From NCBI GenBank assembly GCA_020883125.1, contig JAHREW010000004.1, positions 173,082-237,081 on the forward strand: a DNA stretch of 64,000 nucleotides, read 5' to 3'. A model generated the notes under the pieces. That model was not told where the DNA came from and did not search any database. It worked only from the letters and a program-made list of their open reading frames with translations. Below are positions 23,047-31,712 of this stretch, piece by piece. Each line of letters opens with the position of its first letter. Positions within the stretch are counted from its first letter, which is position 1. A program made the translations under genes and the position numbers. This DNA comes from Microcoleus sp. CAWBG506 (GTDB lineage: Bacteria > Cyanobacteriota > Cyanobacteriia > Cyanobacteriales > Microcoleaceae).

Positions 23047-23691
23047 ATGGACAACCAGTTTAGGCCCCAAACTCCTCTCGTCATCACCTTTGCACAAACC
23101 TTAGAAAATTGCTATCCCGATGCGCTAAGTTTACTCAATCCCGGTGTAGCAGAAACAGAAATCGAATTATTCAAAAATCGTTACCAACGGGAACTTCCTC
23201 AAACATTCTACGATTTTTACCGCTGTTGTAATGGTTCAGCCTATGAAAGTTTAGAGGATAATTGGCTGTTTCCTTTCGAGCATGGTAGGAGTCTTTTACC
23301 TTTGGAATGTATTGCGAAGGAGAAAGTTTTTTGGGATGGGGAGAGTAAGGTTAGTTTCTCTGAATGGAAACCAGGGGAATATTGGAATGAAGCATGGATT
23401 CCGTTTATGAAAGTAGATAGTTGGTGGCTGCGGGTTGTGGATACTGAAGGCTGTTTCGGCGGTATTCCCGGACAAATCATCAGTTTTGACTACAAGAGTT
23501 ATCCGTTTAGAAGTATTGAATATGATTCCTTTGACAAGTGGCTGGAAACTGTGATTGCGAAAATTGAGTCTGGGTTTTTGTTTAAAGAGTTTCATGAAAT
23601 CGGGTTGGAGGAGGATAAGGCAATATTTGCGATGGAAAAACGGATCAATCCCCAGCGCCGCAGTATTGAACTAGAACCCAACAAAGTGTAA
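23047..23691 (+). CDS. SMI1/KNR4 (SUKH) family protein
   Basis: 214 residues. The core (GVAETEIELFKNRY, LPQTFYDFYRCCNG, EAWIPFMKVDSWWLRVVDTE, GGIPGQIISFDY, SFDKWLETVIAKIESG) is a SMI1/KNR4 fold. In bacteria these proteins often serve as immunity factors against nuclease toxins, but solitary copies with other roles are common. No toxin is visible nearby. It follows the STAND ATPase by about 100 bases on the same strand. Confidence 0.85.
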   Translation: MDNQFRPQTPLVITFAQTLENCYPDALSLLNPGVAETEIELFKNRYQRELPQTFYDFYRCCNGSAYESLEDNWLFPFEHGRSLLPLECIAKEKVFWDGESKVSFSEWKPGEYWNEAWIPFMKVDSWWLRVVDTEGCFGGIPGQIISFDYKSYPFRSIEYDSFDKWLETVIAKIESGFLFKEFHEIGLEEDKAIFAMEKRINPQRRSIELEPNKV

Positions 23692-23759
23692 AATTAAGAT
23701 GGAGTTGATAGTTGCACTTTGAATCACGACTAAGCTAACAACCAATCACCAATAACAAA

Positions 23760-25001
23760 ATGATTAAAATTTTACACCTTTCAGATATCCACATGGGAAG
23801 CGGCTTTTCTCACGGGCGCGTCAATCCTGAAACCGGTTTAAATACACGCTTGGAAGACTTCGCAAATAGCCTGAGTAAATGTATGGATAGAGCGATTTCT
23901 GAACCGGTAGATTTAGTCATATTCGGCGGGGATGCTTTCCCCGATTCCACGCCACCACCGTTTGTAAAAGAGGCTTTTGCGCGTCAATTTAGCCGCTTAG
24001 TTGATGCGCAAATTCCGACGGTTTTGTTGGTGGGAAATCACGATCAACATTCCCAGGGACAAGGTGGGGCGAGTTTGGGGATTTATCGGACTTTGGGTAT
24101 ACCTAAGTTTATTGTAGGCGATCGCCTGGATACTCACCGCATCGAAACCCGCAACGGCCCGGTACAGGTGGTAACATTACCTTGGTTGACGCGATCGACT
24201 TTAATGACTAAATCAGAAACCGAAAACCTTTCCGTGGGAGATGTTAACCAATTATTAACCGAAAAACTGACGATCGCCCTAGAAGGAGAAATCCGCCGTC
24301 TCGATCCAAACATCCCCACTGTACTTTTAGCACACTTAATGGCAGATAAAGCCAGTTTGGGTGCAGAGCGTTTTTTAGCAGTGGGAAAAGGCTTTAATAT
24401 TCCCGTCTCCATGTTAACTCGTCCGTGTTTCGATTATGTGGCTCTCGGCCACGTTCACAAACACCAAAACCTGAATGCTTCTAACAATCCGCCGGTGATT
24501 TATCCGGGAAGCATTGAACGAGTTGATTTTAGTGAAGAGAAAGAAGACAAGGGTTTTGTGCTAGTTAATTTGCAACGGGGAAAAGCAGATTGGGAATTCT
24601 GCACTTTACCTGTGCGGAAATTTCAGACTATTAAGGTGAATGTGGCTGAAGCGGACAACCCGCAAACTGAGTTGGTGAAAGCGATTGGGAAGAAAGAGAT
24701 AACTGACGCGGTGGTGAGATTGATCTACCAATTGCGATCGGAACAATTAGACTTAATTGATAACGCAGAATTGCACGCACTTTTGGGCGCAGCGCACAGC
24801 TACACCATTCAACCGGAATTAATCAGTCAGTTAGCAAGGCCGCGGTTGCCAGAATTGAATGCTAATAATAGTATAGACCCATTGGATGCTTTGAAAACTT
24901 ATTTGGCAAGTCGTGAAGATTTGAAGGATGTGGCGGAGAGTATGTTGGAGGCGGCGCAGGGTTTGTTGGGAGGGAAAGAGGAATTTGTGGCAGATTTTTA
25001 G
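23760..25001 (+). CDS. sbcD: Metallophosphoesterase DNA repair exonuclease, SbcD/Mre11-type
   Basis: 413 residues. All phosphoesterase motifs are present: LHLSDIHMG (D8, H10), FGGDAF, VGNHDQH, LLAHLMAD and LGHVHKHQ, the two-metal site of SbcD/Mre11 nucleases. The C-terminal about 130 residues are the capping region. SbcD works with the SbcC ATPase to open DNA hairpins and remove blocked ends; sbcC is not next to it here. With so many palindromic repeats in this genome such an enzyme would have many possible substrates, but that is only an idea. Confidence 0.88.
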   Translation: MIKILHLSDIHMGSGFSHGRVNPETGLNTRLEDFANSLSKCMDRAISEPVDLVIFGGDAFPDSTPPPFVKEAFARQFSRLVDAQIPTVLLVGNHDQHSQGQGGASLGIYRTLGIPKFIVGDRLDTHRIETRNGPVQVVTLPWLTRSTLMTKSETENLSVGDVNQLLTEKLTIALEGEIRRLDPNIPTVLLAHLMADKASLGAERFLAVGKGFNIPVSMLTRPCFDYVALGHVHKHQNLNASNNPPVIYPGSIERVDFSEEKEDKGFVLVNLQRGKADWEFCTLPVRKFQTIKVNVAEADNPQTELVKAIGKKEITDAVVRLIYQLRSEQLDLIDNAELHALLGAAHSYTIQPELISQLARPRLPELNANNSIDPLDALKTYLASREDLKDVAESMLEAAQGLLGGKEEFVADF

Positions 25002-25306
25002 GTAGGGGAATTATTTAACCGCAGAGAGCGCAGAGAACACAGAGGGAGATAGGAGAGATAGGAATAATTTTGATGAAGAGTTGATTTGATTTTATACTAA
25101 ATTCTGGTTTTTTACCCCGTTTATCTCTTAGTTAGTCGGCGTAGGCCGACTTTGTTTATGTAGACGCGGTTTCAACCGCCGAGTCATATCATTTCCGATT
25201 GTATGGGAATGATTTAACCGCAGAGAACGCAGAGAACACAGAGGAAGATCAGAGAGATAGGAATAATTTTGATGAATAGTTGATTTTATGTTATATCGTT
25301 TTCGTT
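25002..25306. repeat. Two copies of an AACCGCAGAG repeat and a GTCGGC/AACCGCC repeat
   Basis: TTTAACCGCAGAGA(G/A)CGCAGAG with a shared AGAGATAGGAATAATTTTG tail occurs at about 25015-25085 and 25212-25280. A related sequence lies inverted at 1140-1175. Between them TTAGTCGGCGTAGGCCGACT (about 25132-25151) with TTTGTTTATGTAGACGCGG is the inverse of the copy near 2571-2625. No gene. Confidence 0.75.
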
Positions 25307-26320
25307 CTAACTCTTAACCTCCACACCACCAAAAATTTCGCCCGCAGCCAATCGAGTTCCATTGGCAAAATCCACCCCAGACTGCACTTTTTTACCCGCT
25401 AACTGCACCTCCCGTAATAATAATAGACCATTGCCAGTCTGCACGATCGCCCCTAAGCCCTTCGCAACCTTCACAACCGCCCCATTCTCCCCGGACAACT
25501 GGGACAAAACAGGCCAATCGCGTTCCAACACCCTCAACTCTGGCGGTAATTGCAGCCAATATTCTGGTCCGACTGGGGCTGTAGCCATCACCTTCAGAGA
25601 ATTACCGCGAAAAGTCGTTGTACAATCCGGGTGAAAACCCCTAACTTGATTGTGCAGCGCGATCGCACTTTTCGACCAATCCAACACAAAATCAACACCC
25701 TTAATCATCGGCGAATAAGTCGCTTCTGCCTCATTTTGAGGAATAGCTTCTATTTTCCCATCCCTCAACTTAACCAAAGTTTCCACCAACAAATCCGCCC
25801 CAATTTCTGACAGCCTATCTCCCAAAGAATCAGCATTATCCAACAGCGTAATTCCCGCAAAATCCTTCAACAACATCGCCCCAGTATCCATCCCCGCATC
25901 CATCAACATCGTAGTAATTCCGGTTTCCTTTTCCCCATCATAAAGACAGCGCTGAATCGGTGCCGCGCCGCGATACTTGGGTAAAATTGAACCATGAACG
26001 TTGATGCAAGCTATATTAGGAATATCCAGTATTTCTTGAGACAGAATCTGACCGTAAGCTACCACTACAAACACATCAGCTTCGGCTGCCCGCAGTTTGG
26101 CAATTGTTTCGGCATCTTTCTTGATTCGCGAGGGCTGCAACACCGGGAGGCTGTGATTTAAAGCAGCCATTTTGACTGGTGAAGCCATCAATTGATTGCC
26201 TCTTCCCCGACGCTTGTCCGGCTGAGTGACTACAGCTACCACCTCGAATTCGGGATGACTTAGCAGGCTGGATAAAGTAGGAACCGCAAATTCTGGAGTG
26301 CCAAAAAAGATAATTTTCAT
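25307..26320 (-). CDS. fmt: Methionyl-tRNA formyltransferase
   Basis: 337 residues from the ATG at 26320 (MKIIFFGTPEFAVPTLSSLL); the longer open frame to 26386 reads through tandem repeats and is not real. Characteristic blocks: VVTQPDKRRGRGNQL, SRIKKDAETIAKL, the catalytic region INVHGSILPKYRGAAPIQR (Asn, His) with GITTMLMDAGMDTGAML (Asp), and the C-terminal OB-like domain. It transfers the formyl group from 10-formyl-THF to Met-tRNA-fMet for translation initiation. Length and motifs are normal. Confidence 0.95.
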   Translation of the reverse strand: MKIIFFGTPEFAVPTLSSLLSHPEFEVVAVVTQPDKRRGRGNQLMASPVKMAALNHSLPVLQPSRIKKDAETIAKLRAAEADVFVVVAYGQILSQEILDIPNIACINVHGSILPKYRGAAPIQRCLYDGEKETGITTMLMDAGMDTGAMLLKDFAGITLLDNADSLGDRLSEIGADLLVETLVKLRDGKIEAIPQNEAEATYSPMIKGVDFVLDWSKSAIALHNQVRGFHPDCTTTFRGNSLKVMATAPVGPEYWLQLPPELRVLERDWPVLSQLSGENGAVVKVAKGLGAIVQTGNGLLLLREVQLAGKKVQSGVDFANGTRLAAGEIFGGVEVKS

Positions 26321-26329
26321 ATAAATTTG

Positions 26330-26480
26330 TAATTGGTAATTGGTAATTGGTAATTTGTAATTGTTATTAGAACCAAAAACTAACAACGAACAATTAACAA
26401 AAAATAACCAACAAATGACTAATGACTAATGACTACTGACTAATGACTACTGACTAATGACTACTGACTACTGACTAATT
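26330..26480. repeat. Heptanucleotide-type tandem repeats (STRR) between fmt and OmpA-like gene
   Basis: Three to four TAATTGG units (26330-26352), then a mixed array of GACTAAT/GACTACT units (about 26415-26480) whose last copies encode the C-terminal residues and stop codon (ISQ-stop) of the OmpA-like gene on the minus strand. Confidence 0.8.
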
Positions 26481-27397
26481 GCTACTTCAATGCGGCGATT
26501 GCGCTGCCGATTGGCATCGGAACCATTATCCACCGAAGGGCGACTGTCTCCATAGCCGATCGCCACCCAATGATACTTCTCCCCAAGCACATTAGACAAA
26601 TAGTTCGCCACCGCCTGAGCTCGCGCAAAAGACAAATTGCGATTATCCACCGCTTCCCCCACATTATCAGTGTGTCCAGAAACCTGCACCGTCGCCCCCT
26701 GGTAATTGCGCAAATCCGCCACCAAATTATCTAAAATCGCATTGGTTCCCACGCGCAAGGAAATACTGCCAGTATCAAACAAAACATCACTAGGCAAAGT
26801 CACCATCAGCGCCTCCCCTGCAAACACGGGATTATTATCGCTTGGTTGCGCCTCCGTCACAGGCTGTGGAGTTGGAGTCGCGCCAATGGCGGGTAAAGCC
26901 GGAGTAGGAGTTGTGGCTGTTTCCGGTGATGCTAATTCCCGCGACATCAACTGCAATCGCTTTTCCAAGGTTTCCGTCGGGCGACTGCTACCCAACTGAC
27001 TTTCCAAAGCAGCCGTGCGCCCGATGAGGGCGTTCAACTCTCCCTGTAACTGTCTCAAATCTGACTGCAACTTTTGTTTGACGGCGGGATTGAGTTGCGA
27101 CTGCGGGCTCGGCGTAGTAGTTGGTGTTGGTAGCACCGGAATTTGCTTGGCTCGTGGGCTTTTCGCACCGGGGGTCAAATTTTGAGTTAGACGCAGGAAT
27201 CTCTCGGCTAGGGGCATTTCTGTGGCGCTAGATGGGTAAATTTGGGCGATCGACATTCCCAAAACCCAGGCAAAACCGCTGCCGACCCCCAGCAGTAACA
27301 GTCGAAAAATCAGCGATAGTACGAAAACACCTTTCCCCCGCGACTTGGGGACGCGAGTTGGGGGAATTGAAGGTTTTTGATTAAAAGATGCCGTCAT
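26468..27397 (-). CDS. OmpA-family peptidoglycan-binding protein
   Basis: 309 residues from the ATG at 27397, chosen for its GGGAGGAG ribosome-binding site. A basic start, one membrane segment (about residues 23-48, VFVLSLIFRLLLLGVGSGFAW), a Pro/Thr-rich linker, a short coiled coil (LRQLQGELNALIGRTAALES) and a C-terminal OmpA domain (VQVSGHTDNVGEAVDNRNLS ... RNRRIEVAI). It probably anchors the inner membrane to peptidoglycan. A TnpB element sits only about 30-40 bases upstream of its start codon, so the native promoter may have been displaced. Confidence 0.88.
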   Translation of the reverse strand: MTASFNQKPSIPPTRVPKSRGKGVFVLSLIFRLLLLGVGSGFAWVLGMSIAQIYPSSATEMPLAERFLRLTQNLTPGAKSPRAKQIPVLPTPTTTPSPQSQLNPAVKQKLQSDLRQLQGELNALIGRTAALESQLGSSRPTETLEKRLQLMSRELASPETATTPTPALPAIGATPTPQPVTEAQPSDNNPVFAGEALMVTLPSDVLFDTGSISLRVGTNAILDNLVADLRNYQGATVQVSGHTDNVGEAVDNRNLSFARAQAVANYLSNVLGEKYHWVAIGYGDSRPSVDNGSDANRQRNRRIEVAISQ

Positions 27398-27429
27398 GAC
27401 TCCTCCCTCTCGGTACACTTACCAAAAAA

Positions 27430-28782
27430 CTGGGTCTAAAGCCCCGTCCTGATAGGACGGCTTTGCTTTTCCGAATGTGAAAATTCCTTGTACACTACCA
27501 TCTCGTCTTATAGCTCCAATTGTCTTTAAACCTGATAGAATTTTCCTATGATTGTACTAGAGTTTAAGTTAAAAGGTAAGCCACGGCAATACCGGGTCAT
27601 CGACGAAATGATCCGCACAGCCCAGTTTGTCCGAAACAAAGCTCTTAGACACTGGAGCGACAATCAGGGAGTTAAACTATCAGACTTGTACAAACAATGC
27701 GCCATCATGGCGAAAGAGTTTGAATGGGCAGGAAAACTTAACTCAATGGCACGTCAAGCTGCTGCTGAACGTGCCATTTTTGCTATTCAACGTTTCTTTG
27801 CTAATTGTAAAGCCAAGAAGCAGGGAAAAAAGGGATATCCGCAATTCAAGAAACAGACTCGTTCTGTAGAATACAAGACTTCGGGTTGGAAGCTTTCTAC
27901 CGATAAAAGATGCCTAACTTTCACAGATGGCTTTGCTGCGGGAACGTTTAGGTTGCTTGGTAGCCGGGACTTGCACTTCTATGCACCTACCGAGATTAAA
28001 CGAGTCAGGGTTGTGCGTCGCGCCGATGGCTACTACGCTCAGTTTTGCCTTAACGTAGAACGAAAAGAAGAGCTTGTTCCTACAGGCAAAGTAATTGGTA
28101 TAGATGTGGGATTGAACCATTTCTTGACCAACAGCGCTGGGGAAGTAGTTCCAAATCCTCGACATTTGCGTAAAAGCGAAAAAGCTTTGAAACGTTTACA
28201 GAAACGAGTTTCTCGGAAAAAGAAAGGTTCCTGTAATCGCAAGAAAGCAATTAATAAGTTAGGCAGAAAACACTTGAAAGTCAGTAGGCAACGTAAAGAC
28301 TTCGCCATCAAGACGGCGTTGTGCGTAGTGAAATCTAGTGATTTCATAGCCTACGAAGACCTTCAAGTGAGGAACATGGTGAAGAACCATAAACTTGCTA
28401 AATCGATTAGCGATGCAGCATGGTCACAGTTTTCTGAATGGTTGCAATATTTGGGGAAGGTGTACGGTAAAACAGTGGTTGCTGTTGCCCCTCAGTACAC
28501 TTCCCAAGATTGTTCAAGTTGTGGCAATCGCGTTCAGAAATCGCTGTCAGTTAGGACTCATATTTGTAGTTGTGGTACGGTGTTAGACCGCGACCACAAT
28601 GCAGCGAAGAATATCCTAGCGAAGGGATTGAAAGTCCGTGCTGGAATTAATTTAAATACGGTGGGGCACACTGGAATTAACGCGATCGGACAGACCGACA
28701 AGAACTCGTTGGTGGTGACATCAACGGGCAAGCCGACTGGCTGAACCAAGAATCCCCGTACCTGTATGTCGGGGAGTGTCAA
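27430..28782 (+). mobile_element. IS200/IS605-type element carrying only tnpB
   Basis: Left part has an imperfect hairpin at 27438-27464 (AAAGCCCCGTCCT paired with AGGACGGCTTT); the right end has a CCCCGTAC ... GTCGGGG hairpin (28753-28774) finishing at GTGTCAA (28782), the usual right-end form of cyanobacterial elements. No tnpA is present. The left boundary is approximate. Confidence 0.65.
27548..28744 (+). CDS. tnpB: TnpB RNA-guided nuclease
   Basis: 398 residues, full length. RuvC-like residues are intact: D186 (KVIGIDVGLNHF), E270 (FIAYEDLQVRNM), D349 (VLDRDHNAAKNI). The zinc ribbon is C322, C325, C340, C342 (CSSCG ... CSCG). An N-terminal HTH_OrfB region and the basic block RVSRKKKGSCNRKK are present. 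TnpB uses an omega RNA made from its own 3' end and the element's right end to cut DNA at the donor site. Nothing suggests decay. The C-terminal tail past residue 365 is low-complexity and overlaps the likely omega RNA. Confidence 0.93.
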   Translation: MIVLEFKLKGKPRQYRVIDEMIRTAQFVRNKALRHWSDNQGVKLSDLYKQCAIMAKEFEWAGKLNSMARQAAAERAIFAIQRFFANCKAKKQGKKGYPQFKKQTRSVEYKTSGWKLSTDKRCLTFTDGFAAGTFRLLGSRDLHFYAPTEIKRVRVVRRADGYYAQFCLNVERKEELVPTGKVIGIDVGLNHFLTNSAGEVVPNPRHLRKSEKALKRLQKRVSRKKKGSCNRKKAINKLGRKHLKVSRQRKDFAIKTALCVVKSSDFIAYEDLQVRNMVKNHKLAKSISDAAWSQFSEWLQYLGKVYGKTVVAVAPQYTSQDCSSCGNRVQKSLSVRTHICSCGTVLDRDHNAAKNILAKGLKVRAGINLNTVGHTGINAIGQTDKNSLVVTSTGKPTG

Positions 28783-28800
28783 CATATCAATTTCGATACT
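28640..28800 (+). ncRNA. Probable omega RNA of the TnpB element
   Basis: In this class the guide RNA scaffold covers the 3' end of tnpB and the right end hairpin (28753-28774) up to 28782. The guide would begin at 28783 with CATATCAATTTCGATAC. The 5' boundary is not determined from sequence. Confidence 0.45.
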
Positions 28801-28884
28801 ATCATTCGATTTTAGGTTTAAGATTTGAGATTTGAGATGAAAACATAAACAATCATTCCTGTGGGGTAGACATCCTGAGTACCC

Positions 28885-28914
28885 TTGACAGCTTTTTTGC
28901 CAGATGTCTATTTT
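28885..28914 (+). promoter_or_regulatory. Possible sigma-70-type promoter
   Basis: TTGACA (28885-28890), 18-base spacer, TATTTT (28909-28914), about 80 bases before the gene at 28993. The -35 box is exact, the -10 box weak. Confidence 0.3.
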
Positions 28915-28992
28915 AGATGTGAGATTTTAAATCTGAGGATTTTAGATGTGAAATCTGTTAGATAATGCAATATAACTTTTGGAAAAAACTCG

Positions 28993-29664
28993 ATGAACGA
29001 CCCTTTAAATAGCCCTTATCCCGTTCCTTGGGAATGGATCACCACTACTCATGCTAAGGTTAGCTCGACTATGGGTTCTGGTGTCCGCTACTATCGCAGT
29101 CCTTCCCTAGTTTCGGTTAATGGTGAATACGCCGCTTACAGTCGCATTGAGTTACAAGTGCAGCCGGAATTATTCCAGTGTCGAGTTAGTAGTGTCATGT
29201 TTGTGGAAAATCTGAAAACGGGGGAACTGCAAACCGTGGCTGCTGCTTCGCCATTGGCTGAAAGCGGGTTTTACGCTACTGACGAAACTGATATGTCTGG
29301 GACGATCGCCATTTTAGTACCAGTTGGTTGGAATCAAACAGGTTCCCGCCTCCTCGCCCGCGAATTTGAAGCCATTTTCTGTTCTTCGGATATGTCTGAC
29401 TACGCTGTCATCTGGGACAAAAATGATAATTACACCTATACTGTTGCTCCCGCTCGCAGTCTTTACACTCATGCTGTATTGTTGGGTTGGAGTCAAGTTT
29501 GTCCTGGACAAGTTTTGTTTTGCGCTGGCAATTTGGGGGATGGAACTTGGCCTCTTTGTGCCGTTGATACGACCGGCCAAACCGTAGCTGTCAACGACGA
29601 TCGAGCCCTAGTTTTCGGCACGCAAACCAGCACCGACTGGATCGAACCAAAAACTCGTTTTTAG
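28993..29664 (+). CDS. Conserved cyanobacterial protein of unknown function
   Basis: 223 residues, soluble. Sequence highlights: YPVPWEWITTTHAKVSSTMG, YRSPSLVSVNGEYAAYSRIE, SVMFVENLKTGELQTV, FEAIFCSSDMSDYAVIWDK and HAVLLGWSQVCPGQVLFCAG. The regular beta-strand pattern with dispersed Trp/Tyr suggests a beta-sandwich or propeller-like fold. No known domain identified. It ends 10 bases before the membrane protein gene at 29675, so the two are likely co-expressed and may work together. Confidence 0.75.
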   Translation: MNDPLNSPYPVPWEWITTTHAKVSSTMGSGVRYYRSPSLVSVNGEYAAYSRIELQVQPELFQCRVSSVMFVENLKTGELQTVAAASPLAESGFYATDETDMSGTIAILVPVGWNQTGSRLLAREFEAIFCSSDMSDYAVIWDKNDNYTYTVAPARSLYTHAVLLGWSQVCPGQVLFCAGNLGDGTWPLCAVDTTGQTVAVNDDRALVFGTQTSTDWIEPKTRF

Positions 29665-29674
29665 ATATTATTTT

Positions 29675-31687
29675 ATGACAGTATGTGTTGTTGCATGGCC
29701 CCAAAGTATTCTGTTGTCAGGTCAATTTTTAGATAGGTTGATTTTCGGCATTGGGTTGATAATTTTGACGGTAATTTTTTCGTTAACCGCTTTTATTTTT
29801 ATGATGATTTTCATCAAGTGGTTGCAGGCTAGTGTCCAAAAATACCGACAAGATTTAATGCCGCAATTCCGAAAAAATATCAGCCATGACCGGTTTGATA
29901 TATTTGAGGAAAACAGCAAGGTTCCCCCGCCATTGCAACCTGGGGAAACTCTCTACAAAAATTACCCTGCCATCGCTCATTTATATCAGCCCATCGCTCT
30001 TTGGTATGGACGTTTAATATTGCCATCAAGGGAACAACGGGAACCCTACGGATCGGTATTTTTTGAAGTTTTTAATGCACCGAGAAAGTATCAAAGATTT
30101 ATCGGTAAAATAGTGAATTTAAAATGGAGTAGCAATCGCGAAGTTCAATTTTTTGTCCACGGTGTCACCCAAGATATTAACTTCACCAAACAGGCGGAAG
30201 ATAGTAAAAAAGCGGGCAACATCCATCCAGATAGATTGAACGGATTAGCGAATGTCGGCCCTTTAGAAACTCTGGCAGGTAGTAGACTAGAAGACAACGT
30301 GACAGTGATGCTGCGACGTCCAGCGATCGCTACTCATTATAGCAGCAGCGATCGCTATGAAATCACCATCGAGCGCGAACCAGTACAAATTATCGGACGT
30401 TGGTGCGCCCTCATCTCAATTCTCCAGCGAAAAGAACCCAACAGCGACCAATTTATTGTCCGCCATTTTAACAAAAAATCTCAACGGTTTGATGGCCCGG
30501 CCGAAATCATTCGGATTCCCCAAGTCAAGCCAGACAAAAATAGCGTAGCGAGGTCTACAAATCACCAGATAGAAAAATCCCCATTAAATCCCGAAGGCTG
30601 GTACATTTACGGGGAAAAAGATCCCGACAATATTTTTGTCGTCCAAGCAATCGAACCCCGAAGAATCACAAAACTAATCCCCGATGAAACACATTTGGGA
30701 CTGCCCAAATCCCTAGCTTATTTAAACAGCAAAAATTGGCAAAATACACGCCAGCAAAAAGGGCAAGCCAAGATAGTATTGTTATCGTCGTCAAACGAAG
30801 CAGAAAACGATCGTACTTCCGCTTGGGAAGAAGGAGATATCGGTATCGTGATTCACTGTTTCGGCGGTATCGGTGGCAAAAAAGCGGAATTCGCCCCCCT
30901 GGGAATTGTCACGGGACATTTTGCTTTTGGCATAGCCAAAGTAGTGCGCGATCGATTTACCGATGAATTACGTTTTGACATAGAATACAAACAAGTGTAC
31001 GCCCACAATCCCGACGGAATTATCGCCGGTGCGAGCAAATGGCAAAGTTATATGGGAGACTTGGCAAGAGGTTGGTTGGGCGATCGCCCAGTTTGCGATA
31101 TCATTTGTAAATTAGATTGCGTGTGTCTTGACTACCAGTTTGACAGCATCCAATTGTCACCTTTAGACGAATTAAACCAGCAATTAGATATCATGATGGC
31201 GCGTTATCGCAGCGGAGACGGTACCGGGGCGAGTTTAGTCACCCCTGCAACTTCCTGCGTGCAAGATTCCAGTCAAGCAATTTACGCTACCATCAAAAAA
31301 ATCACTGCCGAAATTGAATCAAATCCTCAGATTCAAGACTGGCTAAAAACCCATCCCACCGACGCACAAACTCAAAGATTTCAAGAATTAGTAGCTTTAG
31401 GCAAAAGTTTAGAAAAAATCTTAATTCCCCTGGGCATTGTCCGTCCCGATTGGCGCAAAAATGCTAGATTAGTGGGGATTCATGCTCACCATAAAAAAAG
31501 TCACTTCAGGAGTATAACTAATCCACTAAAAGCTGCGATTAGTTACCGAACCATGTTACCCAGACGCACCCAAGATGAACTTGCCAAAATTTTATTAAAA
31601 CAAGCATCATTCCTATGGATAATTAGGACAAATCAAGTCGGCGGATTTGATGCTAATATTGAGCCTGTCCCACCGACAAGGATTTAA
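29675..31687 (+). CDS. Large cyanobacterial protein with one N-terminal membrane helix
   Basis: 670 residues. Residues about 22-50 form one strong membrane helix (IFGIGLIILTVIFSLTAFIF); the rest is cytoplasmic or periplasmic and not assigned. Recognisable blocks include ETLYKNYPAIAHLYQPIALW, FGGIGGKKAEFAPLGIVTGH and DIEYKQVYAHNPDGIIAG, the last two Gly-rich like a beta-rich enzyme or binding domain. It follows the unknown gene at 28993 closely and both face the LCP gene. I do not recognise a function. Confidence 0.75.
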   Translation: MTVCVVAWPQSILLSGQFLDRLIFGIGLIILTVIFSLTAFIFMMIFIKWLQASVQKYRQDLMPQFRKNISHDRFDIFEENSKVPPPLQPGETLYKNYPAIAHLYQPIALWYGRLILPSREQREPYGSVFFEVFNAPRKYQRFIGKIVNLKWSSNREVQFFVHGVTQDINFTKQAEDSKKAGNIHPDRLNGLANVGPLETLAGSRLEDNVTVMLRRPAIATHYSSSDRYEITIEREPVQIIGRWCALISILQRKEPNSDQFIVRHFNKKSQRFDGPAEIIRIPQVKPDKNSVARSTNHQIEKSPLNPEGWYIYGEKDPDNIFVVQAIEPRRITKLIPDETHLGLPKSLAYLNSKNWQNTRQQKGQAKIVLLSSSNEAENDRTSAWEEGDIGIVIHCFGGIGGKKAEFAPLGIVTGHFAFGIAKVVRDRFTDELRFDIEYKQVYAHNPDGIIAGASKWQSYMGDLARGWLGDRPVCDIICKLDCVCLDYQFDSIQLSPLDELNQQLDIMMARYRSGDGTGASLVTPATSCVQDSSQAIYATIKKITAEIESNPQIQDWLKTHPTDAQTQRFQELVALGKSLEKILIPLGIVRPDWRKNARLVGIHAHHKKSHFRSITNPLKAAISYRTMLPRRTQDELAKILLKQASFLWIIRTNQVGGFDANIEPVPPTRI

Positions 31688-31712
31688 ATATTTGAGATTA
31701 GAGAAAGTCTAT

